Shown piece after piece: positions 28,646 to 38,785 of a DNA stretch of 64,000 nt (position 1 is the stretch's first letter; the number at the start of each line of letters is the position of its first letter). This stretch comes from Prorocentrum cordatum (taxonomy: Eukaryota; Sar; Dinophyceae; Prorocentrales; Prorocentraceae). The DNA is taken from contig CAUYUJ010012825.1 of NCBI GenBank assembly GCA_963575745.1, positions 87,543 through 151,542 of the forward strand, given 5' to 3'. The notes under the pieces were generated by a model. The model was not told where the DNA came from and searched no databases. It saw nothing but the letters and a program-made list of their open reading frames with translations. The translations under genes were made by a program, and so were the position numbers.

Positions 28646-29563
28646 GATCGGCGCCGCACCCCGCCAGTTTTTCGCCACTGCCCGTATACTGCGCGCCGAC
28701 AGTCGGATACTGAGCCTCAGAGCTCTCGCCAGACAGCGGGCTCGTCCCCGTTTGGGGAGTGCGAAGTGAGGGAGGTACCGAGGGATCGACCTGTTGCCGT
28801 CGAGCTGGTGGCCCCTTTGTCCGACTCCTCCGTGTCCCACTCGAGCCGTGGCCGGGCAAAGGGCGCGGGAGGCGAGATGGGAGCCAGGAGCCGCGTGGCA
28901 GTGCGTGGCCAGACGATTAACAGGCCCAAGAGGCCGGGCAAAGCAGTCAAATCTTCGCGCACCTCATCCATTCCCGTCCCTCCCCCTCCTCGTCCTTTTT
29001 GCTTGTTCCTCATATTTTTTCTGCATCGTCCTCCTTCCCACCTCCCCCTCCAGCTCCTCCTCCTCCTCCTCCTCCTCCTCCATGTTTATGTCTGTTCATG
29101 CCCACTTTATTCCGACGTTCCTCCCTCGTCCTCCTCCCGCCTTTTGTTCTGGGTCGTTTCTTTGTTTGTAGCTCCGCTCAGCTTTCGAAACCCGCGGCCG
29201 TTTCGGTGAGACTGATGTGCCTCAAGGGGTCTGCTGGGCGGGATCTGCCGGGCGCTCCTGCAGACCAGGAGGCTTGCCCGCTCTGGAACCCGTTCTGGCA
29301 GCCATGGAGTTCCCTCTGCCCTGTCGGAGACGAGTATAGATGAAGGTGATGGTGGACGGGAAGGATGACCAGAGGCAGCAGAAATTGAGAGAGGAGGATT
29401 GGGAGAAGGAGGATCGGCGCGGCATAGAGCGGTCCAGTCGAGCCAGGACCGCCCCGAGCGCGACCTCGCGCCCCACGCGAGGCCGCAGTGGCGACGAGGC
29501 CCCCCCGCCGCGTGAGTGCGACCGCCCCTAGCACCCCGCAAGCGGGGTCCTAGACGGCCGCAC
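28646..29563. other. 3-prime flank of LINE 2, unassigned
   Basis: Downstream of LINE 2 ORF2 on its own strand. Includes a short (TCC)n tract at 29052-29084. The 3-prime end of LINE 2 lies somewhere here but no poly-A or target-site duplication could be fixed. Confidence 0.4.
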
Positions 29564-32500
29564 TCACCCCAGGCCCTCGGGCCTGGCGGCACCCACAGGC
29601 ACGGGAGCCACGGAGGCCACACGGGGCCCCCCGCCGCCAGGGTCCGAGGCGAGTCCAGCAGCCCCGCCTGGCTTGGCCCCCTGGGGGCCTCCAGTGCGGG
29701 GCGTACGCGCAGCAGCGCCGTCGCTCAGCCCCGCCGCGTCACAGCCGCGGCGGTAGGCGGCCAGGAGCGAGGCGACCACGGAGCTCCGCCGCGCTGCCTC
29801 CGCCGCCTCCGCAGAGCCCGCGGCCGCTCCCTCTCCCTCCTCGCCCCCGCCAGCAGGGCGGTGAGCCCGCGGCAGGGGCCCCTGGTGGCGCCGCACTGGC
29901 GGCTCTTCCACCCCTCTTGGGCCGCTCTCTGCCGCCTCAGCAGAGTCCGCGCCCTCGTCCTCGCCCCCGCCCGCAGGGCGGTGAGCCCGCGGCGGAGGCC
30001 CCTGGTGGCGCCGCGCTGGCGGCCCTTCCACTCCTCTTGGGCCGCTGGCGTCCCTTCGGCCTTCCCCATCGGCCTCGCCCTCCCCAGGGGTCGTGGGGGT
30101 CGCCGCGGCCTCTGCAGCTGCTCCAGCGGCGCACCAGTCCTCACCTCCAGCGCCGTCGCCGCCTCTGACGCCCTCCGCCGCCTCAGAGCCCCAGTCCTCA
30201 CCTCTCATAGGTGGCACGCTCTGGCCACCGTCCTCGCCACGAGCGACGGGGCTCCCACTGATGGGCTCGGCGGGAGGAGGGGCGGGGCCAGCGCCCACCT
30301 CCTCTGCTGCTGCCGTCGGCTCGCCACCGCCAAGGCGCCGCAGCGTGACGGCAACCTCGCTCGCGATCCTGGGCGCGAGCCCAGCACGCAGGCGCGCGAT
30401 AGCCGCGCTGCCCGCGGCCGAGGGCGGCGTCTTGCACTCCAGCCCGAAGCTGCAGGCGCGAGCGGCTCCAGTGAACCCGCACCTGGTGCATGCGACCAAC
30501 GGCAACCTCCGCTCCAGCTCGCTGTCCAGCACAGGAGCGATGGCGACCAGGTCGTGCGCCGCGAGCCCCTTCTGCACCAGCAGCTCGTTGGCCTTCACCG
30601 CGCCCTCCAGGATGCTGCCAGGGCACTCGCCAGCGCGGTTGGTCCACCTGCAGACCTCACACCATCTGTCCTTGCCCTTCCCGCGCCAGCTGCAGCTCAG
30701 CCACGCGGAGGCTTCACGGCGCCGCCGAACCGCCCTCTTCGGCCGCTCCTTGCGATGGGTGGTGTCGCTGCCATCCACCCATGTGCCGACCGCAGTGCAC
30801 CACATGGCCACCAAGTCCACCTGCTGCCGAGCCAGGTGCAGCTTGCGGCGATCGGCGGCCGAGGCACGGCCCTGGGCAGCCGCCGCCTTCGCAGCTGCGT
30901 CGGCGTACGAGTTGCCCTTCCAGTCGCGGTAGCTGATGGCGCCGTCCACGACCTGCCTCCTGGTGCGGTGGGCAGGGACCCATCGGAGGTGCACTGCACG
31001 ACCAAGCCCTCCTCTGTCGTCCACCAGGGCCCACGCCAGCCGCCACAGGTGCGCCCAGGAGTACGCGTAGGCGGCGGTGTTCGTGCGACCCGCCTTGTAG
31101 AAGCCGTCGTACACGTACTTCGAGTCGACCACCAGCGTGACCACGCCCATGCTGAACCGCAGCGCCATGATCACCGCCATGAGCTCGCCCCCGTTGATGT
31201 CGACGTAGGCGCCGCACAACTGCCCAGCAACGGAGGCCAGGTAGCAATCGGCATCGGGCTGCAAGGCGACCACGCTCCAGCCGACCGATGCGAACTCGTC
31301 GAAGTCGGCCTCGAACGCGGAGCCGTCGAGGAAGAACTCGCCACCAGGGAGGACCCCGCCGTCGTGGTCGCCGCGCCAGCACACCAGGTCACTGGCCCGT
31401 GGCTTGCGTAGCCCAGGCGGCGTCGGCCACAGGCACCGTTCCAACAGCAGGGTGACCTCGGGCAGGTGGCTCCGCTTCCTGAGGTCCGCGATCTCCTTCG
31501 GAAGCGTCAGCACCTCTCTCCAGCATTCGCAATCGCAGTGGCGATGCAGGAGCGTCCCTCTGCCCCCGCACCGCAGGCACTCAGCACACTCGGCAAGGCC
31601 CTTCTCCTCCTTGCGCGCCTGGGGCCACTGCCCATTGACCACCAGGGAGTGGAGGTACGCCCGCTCCTTGAGGGTGAGCCGCACCTTGGTGCCCGCGGCG
31701 ATACCGTCCCTCCTGTCCGCCACGCTCGTGACACAGCCAGTGGAGGTGAGCCTGATGAGCGGCTCCAGCGTCCCGCCCTCCGCCAGGTGAGCGCACCCAG
31801 GCGCCAGGCTGGCTTGTCTCCACTGCCACTTCACGATGGCCCGCTGCGCCAGCTTGATCACGATCCACGGGGAGATGTCAAACGGCGCAAGGAGGCCACC
31901 ATCGTCCATCCTCCAGCAATTGGCCGTGACGACCTCCCAGTCAATCCTCCGCAGCGAGAGAAGCGTCGCCGCGCAAGGGCCCTGGACGTGGGCCCACGTG
32001 ACCGCGCGCGCGTCCTGCAGGCATAAGACCACCATGTGGCGTGGCACCCAGCCCTCCCACACCGCGCGCAGTAGCATCTGCACGGGCTTGCACGTGGCGT
32101 CGACTATCGGGTCGAGCCCTGGCTGGAGCATCATCGTGAGGGTCCTTGACTTCTCCGCCGTGGTGTTCGACACCGCCACGAACGTCAGGGACCTGGCACG
32201 ATCGAGCTCGGTCGTGGTGCAGCCTGTGATGGCCGTGCCGTACCCGATGCTGGGGTGCAGGGCGGTCTTCGCGAGCCTCCTCGTCGCGGGCTTCCTGCCT
32301 TTCGTCATCTTGACGATCTTCACCCTCCGAAGGCGCTGCTGGGCCTGCTGCATCCTTCCTGCTCGTACTTCACGTCCGAGCCGCTTGCCTCCACTGAAGT
32401 CGACGCCCAGGTTGCGCTCCTGCCTCGCCGCAGTGACGCCTGCCGTCCTCTGCAGCCTCCGCTCCAGCTCGTGCCTCGCCTCAGGGTAGTTGGAGAGGGC

Positions 32501-35500
32501 CCTGGACTTCTTGGTGGCGATGCGAAGGTCGGCCTTCCCCAGGAGCTCCTTGAGGCGCCGTGTCGCCGTCGCCACCTCATCCACCGTGCGCCGCAGGCCT
32601 CCGACACGCTTCAGGATGAGATCGTCCACCACCACCGACAGGGAGACGGTGGGCACCAGCGCTTGCAGCTTGTCGAGGGGCTCGATCAGCATCATCTTGA
32701 GCATGAGCGTGGCGAAGCCGTCGCCTGGCAGCACCGCCTGCTTGGTGGCGATGGGGTTGCTCAAGGCCTCTCCCAGCGCAAGCCACCTCGGAGATCTGTA
32801 GAGGCTGACCTGCAGCTTGAGCTGCCACAGCGGGAAGCCCGTTCGCACCGCCGCCTGGATGAGGCGCCCGTGCTGCACCTGCTCGTACGCCTTGAGCAGG
32901 TCGAGCAGCACCAGCGCTGACACCCAGCTAGAGGCGTCACCAGCCTCACGCCCCTTCGCCGAGGCCCACTCGCACTCTACCGCCTGCTGCCACACCGCCC
33001 TCTCGCAGCCCTTGCCTCTGGACGCCCAGAAGTAGGGGCGGTCGTTCCTGCGCTCCCAGGCGTCCGCCAGCGGCTTGCGCAGCCTCGCCTGGACCCTGGC
33101 CACCACGTGGATGATGGCCACAGGGCGAACGCCCCCGAGCCGCTTAGCCAAGAACACGATCTTGGTGTGCAGCTGCGGCCACTCCGCCATCTGCTCCACG
33201 GCCATCAGCAGGTCGATCAGAGCCTCTAGCCCCTCGCTGCTGAGCTCGAGGAGCTGCCTGGGCTTGATGGCCTCGAAGCCCGAGGCCGTGTCCTTCTTGA
33301 AGGAGCGGAGGCAGCGGCGCAGGTCCTCCACGGACGGCCGCGGAGGCCGTTCGCCCAGATCTGAGGGCCACTGCAGCTCGGCGTGGTCGCACTCGATCCT
33401 CCAGTGCTTGCCCCACTCGGCCTCGAGGAGTTCGATCTCCTTGCCGAGGCCTGCGGGGCCCGAGCTGCCACTGCAAGTGCTGCTCTGCCATCCTACTGGC
33501 ACCCGAGTGACGGCGTGCAGCCCTGCTGCTCCTCCCTTGAGCTGCTTACCCACCCACTCGTCAAAGCGCTTGCCTCGCTCGGCAAGATCTCGTTGGGCTA
33601 GCTCGCTGGCATGCCGCTTGGCGAGGTCAGCCATGTGTGCCAGCGCGAACGGGTCCCACAGCGCCACCGCGCCGTACAGCAGGAAGCCGTGCCATCTGCC
33701 TGCCACTGCACCGCAGCTGGCCACACTGCCCTCAGCCTCCTCAACCTCATCCTCCTCCTGCAGCGTCCGAACCCGCTGCGGCACGCGAGCCGCGAGCGCA
33801 GGCAAGTACCCGAGCGCCTCCTGCCTGGCGCGTGGCGCGCCCACCTTGGAGGCGGCGCGCAGCGCGTTGGCCACCCTGGCCACCCACGCCGCCTCAGGGG
33901 TAAGCCTCGGCGACCTCGCCTGCTGCACCCCGCTCTTGACGACGACCTTGGTGGAGAAGCCTTCAGCTCTACCAGAATACCTGTCGCGCTCCTCCCCCAG
34001 CTGGTACACGTCGATCCACTCCTCCTCCGCGCACTGGAGGAAGGCGCCCAGGGCCATGCTGAGGCCCTCCTTGACCTTCTCCTCGTCGCATCCTCCTCCT
34101 GCTGGCACGCACTTCCCGCCAAGGAGGCGGTCGGCTGGCTCCTCCAGCCCTCTCCACGGGCTCCGCCGCGCCTCTGGTCTGGTCCTCAGGCGTGCTCCTC
34201 GCCTCCCGCTCCCGTGCTCCTCAGGCGTGCTCCCCAGGCGTGGCCCCTCAGTTTTAACCCTCGAGAGCCCTCGTGGGGTTGTTTTTTCTTGGGCCTGTGC
34301 CTCTCGTGGCTGCTTGGGCCCAGGCTCTCGCCGACGAGGCGTGCTCCTCGCCTCCCCACGAGGCCCAGCTTCCTCAGGCTCCCGCAGCAAGCCGCATCCT
34401 CGCACTGCCTCCTGCCACTGCTCGTCCAGCTGCCCGCAAAGCTGGCCAAGGCTGACCGCCGAAGCCGCGGTGGCCAGCGCAGGGGGCGGCGCGAGCACAC
34501 TGCGGCAGCCTGCGAGGCGGCCCAGCCCCAAGGCGGCATCAGCACCAGCAGCCACCTCACCAGCACCAGCCTCCTCGCAGCAGCCTGCCGCGCTCCCTCC
34601 AGCAAGCCCCGCCGGTCGGACCTGTGGCTGGGGCTCCGGGTGGGACTGCGCATCCCGCGCGTCCACCTCTTCCACTCCAGGATGGCTGCCGCAATTTATC
34701 CCAGGCTGCGGCCAACTGGCAGACCCAGTGCATGTGCCTTGGGGGCCCGCTCCCAACGGGACTGGGCCCCCCAGGCTGCAGCCCGCGCCTGCCTCAACCT
34801 CCTCGTCCACGAAGTCCACCATCGGCCTGAGGAGCCTCCTCATCTCCTGCCGACTCCGCTTCCATCTGCCCACGTGGTCGTACTCGCAGCACCCCAAGGG
34901 CCTCAGGACAGGGAAGGGCTTCGGCGCCTGCGCCACGCGGAAGGGCGCACGGGGCCCCGTCGCGCCGACCTTGACAAGGACAGGGGAGTGCGGGTAGACG
35001 GGCGACGCAGGCACCACGCTGACCTCGCACGCCCTCAAGCCCTTGGACACCAGGAAGAAGTCGATGACCCTCCCCGACGATGCGCACGTAGGAGTCGAAG
35101 GACGAACCACCACCGCATCAAACATGGCGAGCATACCTCCGTCCCTCAGCTCCTCCTCCGTGAGGTTAAAATCACCACCAACCAGGTACTCCTTCTGGTA
35201 CTGCTTGAGCCTCCTCGCCAGCAGCGTGAGCGCCTGCACGTTACTCGCGTTCAGGCCGACCCCCGCCTCGAGGTAGACGTTGCCGAGAAGCACACCGCCT
35301 CTCCTCACCCCTGCGACCCAGCAGACGTGAACTCTGCCTGGGACGACCACGGCACCCATCGGGTCGTCCACCTCCGCCATCCCATAGGCGGTCCGAACCA
35401 TGGAGATCAGTCCTCCAGAGCTGAGCCCTCCTGCCGACGACGGGACGGCTGGCGTGCCGCGCGCCCGCCATCCCTGGGCTCGAAGCTGAGCCTCCACATC

Positions 35501-35800
35501 GCTGGTCCTTCCCTCCAGCAGCCTGGTCTCCTGGACGAGGACCGCGTCGCACTCCTTGACCTCCTGCACCGCCAGGCACGCATCCAGGTTGCAGAACGCG
35601 TTCACGTTGACCGTGCAGAACCGCCAGCAGGCACCCTGCCTGCTAGGAGTCTTGCGCACCAGCCTCAGCCGCTGTGCGGAGCCGCTTGGCCTCCGACCCC
35701 GCCTGCTCCTCCCTGAGCACCTCGGCGAACTTCCGCTTCTCGGGGTCCTCCATCTCCATGGCGAGCTCGCGCCAGGCCTGGTCCACCCCAGTCGCCCCAT
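29564..35800 (-). CDS. LINE 2 ORF2 polyprotein: endonuclease, RT, RNase H
   Basis: About 2078 residues if it starts at the ATG at 35800, which overlaps ORF1 by 158 bp. The frame is open further upstream, so the start is uncertain. EEP endonuclease: TVNVNAF, LVQETRL, GGDFNLTEEE, IDFFLVSKGL, PHSPVLVKV (about 35610-34960). A long Ala/Arg-rich linker follows. RT: SGFEAIKPRQLLEL, LLDLLKAYEQVQHG (motif A), AVLPGDGFATLML (motif B), SVVVDDLIL (DD at 32621-32626). RNase HI: FFLDGSAF (31325), NGGELMAVIMAL, LVVDSKYVYDG, WVPAHRT and NSYADAAAK, giving the full catalytic set. The tail has a Cys motif (ACTRCGFTGAARACSFGLEC) as in LINE 1, then 40-residue repeats. Confidence 0.9.
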   Translation of the reverse strand: MGRLGWTRPGASSPWRWRTPRSGSSPRCSGRSRRGRRPSGSAQRLRLVRKTPSRQGACWRFCTVNVNAFCNLDACLAVQEVKECDAVLVQETRLLEGRTSDVEAQLRAQGWRARGTPAVPSSAGGLSSGGLISMVRTAYGMAEVDDPMGAVVVPGRVHVCWVAGVRRGGVLLGNVYLEAGVGLNASNVQALTLLARRLKQYQKEYLVGGDFNLTEEELRDGGMLAMFDAVVVRPSTPTCASSGRVIDFFLVSKGLRACEVSVVPASPVYPHSPVLVKVGATGPRAPFRVAQAPKPFPVLRPLGCCEYDHVGRWKRSRQEMRRLLRPMVDFVDEEVEAGAGCSLGGPVPLGAGPQGTCTGSASWPQPGINCGSHPGVEEVDARDAQSHPEPQPQVRPAGLAGGSAAGCCEEAGAGEVAAGADAALGLGRLAGCRSVLAPPPALATAASAVSLGQLCGQLDEQWQEAVRGCGLLREPEEAGPRGEARSTPRRREPGPKQPREAQAQEKTTPRGLSRVKTEGPRLGSTPEEHGSGRRGARLRTRPEARRSPWRGLEEPADRLLGGKCVPAGGGCDEEKVKEGLSMALGAFLQCAEEEWIDVYQLGEERDRYSGRAEGFSTKVVVKSGVQQARSPRLTPEAAWVARVANALRAASKVGAPRARQEALGYLPALAARVPQRVRTLQEEDEVEEAEGSVASCGAVAGRWHGFLLYGAVALWDPFALAHMADLAKRHASELAQRDLAERGKRFDEWVGKQLKGGAAGLHAVTRVPVGWQSSTCSGSSGPAGLGKEIELLEAEWGKHWRIECDHAELQWPSDLGERPPRPSVEDLRRCLRSFKKDTASGFEAIKPRQLLELSSEGLEALIDLLMAVEQMAEWPQLHTKIVFLAKRLGGVRPVAIIHVVARVQARLRKPLADAWERRNDRPYFWASRGKGCERAVWQQAVECEWASAKGREAGDASSWVSALVLLDLLKAYEQVQHGRLIQAAVRTGFPLWQLKLQVSLYRSPRWLALGEALSNPIATKQAVLPGDGFATLMLKMMLIEPLDKLQALVPTVSLSVVVDDLILKRVGGLRRTVDEVATATRRLKELLGKADLRIATKKSRALSNYPEARHELERRLQRTAGVTAARQERNLGVDFSGGKRLGREVRAGRMQQAQQRLRRVKIVKMTKGRKPATRRLAKTALHPSIGYGTAITGCTTTELDRARSLTFVAVSNTTAEKSRTLTMMLQPGLDPIVDATCKPVQMLLRAVWEGWVPRHMVVLCLQDARAVTWAHVQGPCAATLLSLRRIDWEVVTANCWRMDDGGLLAPFDISPWIVIKLAQRAIVKWQWRQASLAPGCAHLAEGGTLEPLIRLTSTGCVTSVADRRDGIAAGTKVRLTLKERAYLHSLVVNGQWPQARKEEKGLAECAECLRCGGRGTLLHRHCDCECWREVLTLPKEIADLRKRSHLPEVTLLLERCLWPTPPGLRKPRASDLVCWRGDHDGGVLPGGEFFLDGSAFEADFDEFASVGWSVVALQPDADCYLASVAGQLCGAYVDINGGELMAVIMALRFSMGVVTLVVDSKYVYDGFYKAGRTNTAAYAYSWAHLWRLAWALVDDRGGLGRAVHLRWVPAHRTRRQVVDGAISYRDWKGNSYADAAAKAAAAQGRASAADRRKLHLARQQVDLVAMWCTAVGTWVDGSDTTHRKERPKRAVRRRREASAWLSCSWRGKGKDRWCEVCRWTNRAGECPGSILEGAVKANELLVQKGLAAHDLVAIAPVLDSELERRLPLVACTRCGFTGAARACSFGLECKTPPSAAGSAAIARLRAGLAPRIASEVAVTLRRLGGGEPTAAAEEVGAGPAPPPAEPISGSPVARGEDGGQSVPPMRGEDWGSEAAEGVRGGDGAGGEDWCAAGAAAEAAATPTTPGEGEADGEGRRDASGPRGVEGPPARRHQGPPPRAHRPAGGGEDEGADSAEAAESGPRGVEEPPVRRHQGPLPRAHRPAGGGEEGEGAAAGSAEAAEAARRSSVVASLLAAYRRGCDAAGLSDGAAARTPRTGGPQGAKPGGAAGLASDPGGGGPRVASVAPVPVGAARPEGLG
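29850..30070 (-). repeat. 120-bp tandem repeat in the LINE 2 ORF2 C-terminus
   Basis: GCAGGGCGGTGAGCCCGCGG starts at 29853 and 29973, a 120-bp period of 40 codons. Each unit reads GPRGVEGPPARRHQGP...AHRPAGGGE in the ORF2 frame. It lies after the conserved domains, so it is probably a tolerated expansion. Confidence 0.85.
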
Positions 35801-36836
35801 TGGCTCCTCCTGCCGCTGGCTCGCCCGCCGCGGCTGCAGGAGCGGGCGCCACGCTAGCGGCCGCAGCTGCAGGGGCATGAGCCGCACCACCAGCACCCAC
35901 GTCCTCCTGCTGCCGCGGAAGCCCAGCAGCAGCCGCCTCAGGTGCCGCCTGGCTGGCGTGGCTGTCCAGAATCTCGCCCAGCGCCCCGCCAAGCTTGACC
36001 ACCAGCTCAGGCGCCTCTGCCGCGTGGCTGGCGAGCTCCGCGGCAATCGCTGCCCGCAGCCCAGCCGACACGGCCGTGGGGGCCGCCGCAGCTGGCGCCT
36101 TCGGCTTCGCCGTCTCCGCCTCGGACTGCTTCGCGGCTTGGGCTGCCACGGCCGCCTTGGCCTGCACCGTGGCCTCCTCCAGCTCGCGCCGCAGCTGCAC
36201 CAGCTTTTCCCCCAGCTCCGCCATCTCAGCGACAGCGCGATGAGCCCGCGCCTTGGCCTGCTCCAGCTGGCCCTCCGCCTTCGTGACCTGCACGGACTTC
36301 TCGTCGGCCCGCAGCTGCGCCGCCTTGACCTCCTTGACCTTGGAGAGGTCGCCCAGCCCCTCCTGTGCCAACCTCCTGGCTTGGAGAATCCCGCGCTTGG
36401 TCTTGGCGTCCAGCAGCTGGGCGCTGACCTTGAAGGCGTCTTCAGGCAACTGCACCAGCTTGTGCCACAGCTCCTCGTTGATGCCAGTGCCCTCACCTCC
36501 TGCACCTGCACCACCACCAGCTGCTGCGGTGCCACCCCCACCAGCACCAGCACGGTCGTCAGGCCACCAGGGGGCTCGCTTGGGCGCTCCACCACCGCCC
36601 GCGCGCTGCCCACCCTCGCCTGCCCCAGGTCCACGAGGAGCGCGTGGGCGCGGCCGCACCACGAAGTCCCCCAGCTCCGCGGGCCGCCTCGTGGGGGGTC
36701 GCTTGCCTTTGCACCCCAGCACACGGCACGTGTCCCGCTCCCCGAAGTTGTAGTAGCCACATCCCTGGCACGGGCACTGCCACCCAGGCTGCCGCCCTGC
36801 GCCACCGCCACCGCGACGCCCAGCGCCCACAGCCAT
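35643..36836 (-). CDS. LINE 2 ORF1 protein, zinc finger plus coiled coil
   Basis: 397 residues from the first in-frame ATG (36836) to TAG at 35643; the frame is open further upstream from a GTG at 36887. Residues about 17-45 hold a RanBP2-like finger (WQCPCQGCGYYNFGERDTC, then CKGKRP). A Gly/Pro/Ala-rich spacer follows, then a Lys/Glu/Gln/Ala coiled coil from about residue 130 to 260 (LRADEKSVQVTKAEGQLEQ), an Ala-rich segment and a basic C-terminus (EAKRLRTAAE). Expected to bind element RNA. Overlap with ORF2 hints at reinitiation or frameshifting for ORF2 (inference). Confidence 0.85.
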   Translation of the reverse strand: MAVGAGRRGGGGAGRQPGWQCPCQGCGYYNFGERDTCRVLGCKGKRPPTRRPAELGDFVVRPRPRAPRGPGAGEGGQRAGGGGAPKRAPWWPDDRAGAGGGGTAAAGGGAGAGGEGTGINEELWHKLVQLPEDAFKVSAQLLDAKTKRGILQARRLAQEGLGDLSKVKEVKAAQLRADEKSVQVTKAEGQLEQAKARAHRAVAEMAELGEKLVQLRRELEEATVQAKAAVAAQAAKQSEAETAKPKAPAAAAPTAVSAGLRAAIAAELASHAAEAPELVVKLGGALGEILDSHASQAAPEAAAAGLPRQQEDVGAGGAAHAPAAAAASVAPAPAAAAGEPAAGGANGATGVDQAWRELAMEMEDPEKRKFAEVLREEQAGSEAKRLRTAAEAGAQDS

Positions 36837-37073
36837 GCTGCCAGCCGAGGACCCGTGGTGAGCGTCCAGCAGGCGGGCCGCCTCCACGAGGCGCGCCTGC
36901 AGCAGCGGCGACCGCGCCCCCTTCCAGGCGCGGACAAGGGAGCGCGCGCTGGAGCGCTGGCGGCGCGCCCGCCTGTGCCACGCCTCCTCCGAAGGCGCGA
37001 TGGTCCCAGCCCGAGGAGAGCTCGCGACAGGCTGGCTGTCGCACCCAAAGCTCTCGAGCCGAAACTATTGGGA

Positions 37074-37122
37074 GAAGGAGGAGGAGGAGGAGGAGGAGGA
37101 GGAGGAGGAGGAGGAGGAGGGC
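37074..37122. repeat. (GGA)n tract at the 5-prime side of LINE 2
   Basis: About 15 GGA triplets on the plus strand, which is (TCC)n in the sense of LINE 2. Confidence 0.95.
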
Positions 37123-37287
37123 AAGGGCATGGGGAGAGGGAGGGGCCAGGGTTAGGACGAGAGGAGGAGCAGGCGAGAGCGGTCCATGGGAAAAGCAAAA
37201 TTTTTCGGACCTGCCTCTCTGCGGGCCGTTTTTCTGGATTTTTCGAGGCCGCTTCTGGATTTCGGCGTGGGTCAGGCAGGAGATCCA

Positions 37288-37364
37288 CGCTCTTCCTCCT
37301 CCTCCTCCTCCTCCTTCTCATCCTCCTCCTCCTCCTCCTCCTCCTCCTCCTCTCCTCCTCCTCC

Positions 37365-37401
<37 letters not shown>

Positions 37402-37480
37402 CATCCTCATCCTCATCCTCATCCTCATCCTCATCCTCCTCCTCCTTCTCCTCCTCCCCCTCCCCATGCCCCTCCCCCTC
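37288..37480. repeat. Compound (TCC)n(TCA)n tract
   Basis: TCC triplets, then about 13 TCA triplets (37365-37400), then TCATCC hexamers, then TCC again. Ordered blocks point to stepwise slippage. Confidence 0.95.
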
Positions 37481-37640
37481 CCCATCTGTCGTTGCGGCGA
37501 GCGGCTCGGGGAGGTGCGCGGCTCATGTGGATCGGCGCGCGCGGCGAGGAGGAGAACAAGGAGGAGGACGAGCGCGCTACCCCGCTGCGCGCGAAGCGGC
37601 CCCGCGCCTCGGGAGGGGCCTCGCCATCCGCCCCCAGCCT

Positions 37641-37768
37641 TGGCATCGCTCGGACGTGTGCATTTTTCCTCGGCGAGGACCATCGAGGAGCATCCTTGAT
37701 CATTTGACGAAAAAACCACGCACAAAACCGAAAAAAAGCACAGGGAATGGACGTCCGAGCGATAGCCA
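37641..37768. mobile_element. MITE family P, copy 3
   Basis: TGGCATCGCTCGGACGTGTG at the left and ACGTCCGAGCGATAGCCA at the right. Aligning the ends gives TIRs of 17-18 bp with a single inserted T. The interior reads TCCTCGGCGAGGACCATCGA, a small internal hairpin, then an A-rich stretch. Confidence 0.8.
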
Positions 37769-38280
37769 GCAAACCCCCGGCCGCAGTTCTTGCTTTGCTT
37801 GTCGCGTGGGCCGGGCACGCGGTGCCTCCTCGGCCTGTGCGGTGCGCGCTGGAGCGTCGGCGAGGAGGCCCGCGCCCGCCGCCCGCCGCCTTGGACGGGT
37901 CGAGGCCCCGAGGGGGGCCAGAGCCTCGCGCCTGTGCCCACTCGCGCTTTCGGGGCCTCCGCTGGTGTCGTGGGCTCCCCCGCGAGATCTGGACCGGTGA
38001 CCGTGGCACCTCGCGGCGGCGCCTCGGGCGGCGGTCGTCGTGGCAGAGGGTCATCGTTGCTGGTAGGTCGGCGAACGGTTGGACGCTCGTGTGTTGTCCG
38101 CATCCCCGAGCACTCAGCATGCACACTTGGCAGTACCCCATGGGAGCTCTGGATGCCCTCGAAAACCCGTCCCTAGAGTGCACGTTAGCAGCGCGCCAGC
38201 GTCGAGTAAGCGATGAGACAGCGCCGATGGAGCGCCGATTAGCGGCGAGTCGCCAGTGCCAGCAAGATGTGATGTGAGTA
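37769..38280. other. Unassigned stretch
   Basis: GC-rich, with overlapping ORFs (176 codons +, others -) lacking recognisable domains. Confidence 0.4.
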
Positions 38281-38474
38281 GGGGAACGAACAATGAAATA
38301 GACATAAAAGCTCTGAGGTCCGCGTGGATTTCTCGGATTGGCGCTCGACCCCTCCCTGGCGCGCGGAGCGCGCCAGTGGCGGCGCCGGCGGAGCCGCCGG
38401 GGGGGTCCAGTGCGGATCCGAGAAATTCGCGCGGACCTCCGAGTTTTTATGTCTATGTCACTGTTCGTTCCCCG
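38281..38474. mobile_element. MITE, CCGCGCGGATTTCTTGG family, long-TIR copy
   Basis: GGGGAACGAACAATGAAATA at the left; the right end inverted reads GGGGAACGAACAGTGACATA. The arms continue for about 70 bp through GACATAAAA and GGTCCGCG...ATTTCTCGGAT. The centre is CTGGCGCGCGGAGCGCGCCAG, also palindromic. Best-preserved member of the family here. Confidence 0.88.
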
Positions 38475-38632
38475 AGGGAGGCTCCCATGAGCTGCCACAG
38501 AGCACTGCGTGCACGAGTGCACGGTGGCGGACCCTTCCCCGCTGCAGCGGAGGGGGGCCCCTGCCCCGGCAGGTGTCCGGCGCCCCCGCCAGAGATGCGA
38601 TGCCTCCTGTAGCGGCTGCTCCTCGCCCATGC

Positions 38633-38785
38633 CATCCTCCTGCTCCTCCTGCTCCTGCTCCTCCTCCTCCTCCTCCTCCTCCTCCTCCTCCTCCTCCTCC
38701 TCCACCTCCTCCTCCTCCTCCACCTTCCTCCTCCTCCTCCTCCACCTCCTCCACCTCCTCCTCCACCTCCTCCTCCTCGCCCTCC
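38633..38785. repeat. (TCC)n tract with CACC interruptions
   Basis: TCC triplets broken by CCACCTCC units. ORFs across it are poly-Ser, poly-Pro or poly-Glu. Confidence 0.95.

Larger units (their letters stand above)
29564..37073 (-). mobile_element. Non-LTR retrotransposon LINE 2
   Basis: On the minus strand: a 5-prime segment after a (TCC)n tract (plus-strand GGA at 37074-37122), ORF1 (36836-35643), then an overlapping ORF2 to 29564. Same domain plan as LINE 1 but clearly a different family by sequence. No LTRs. No stop or detectable frameshift interrupts the RT or RNase H, so the copy looks young. Confidence 0.88.

Noticed and set aside
35801-37321. Upstream extension of the LINE 2 ORF2 frame to 37321
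   Set aside because: This part overlaps ORF1 in another frame, has no domain and ends in microsatellite translation; the open frame reflects base composition.
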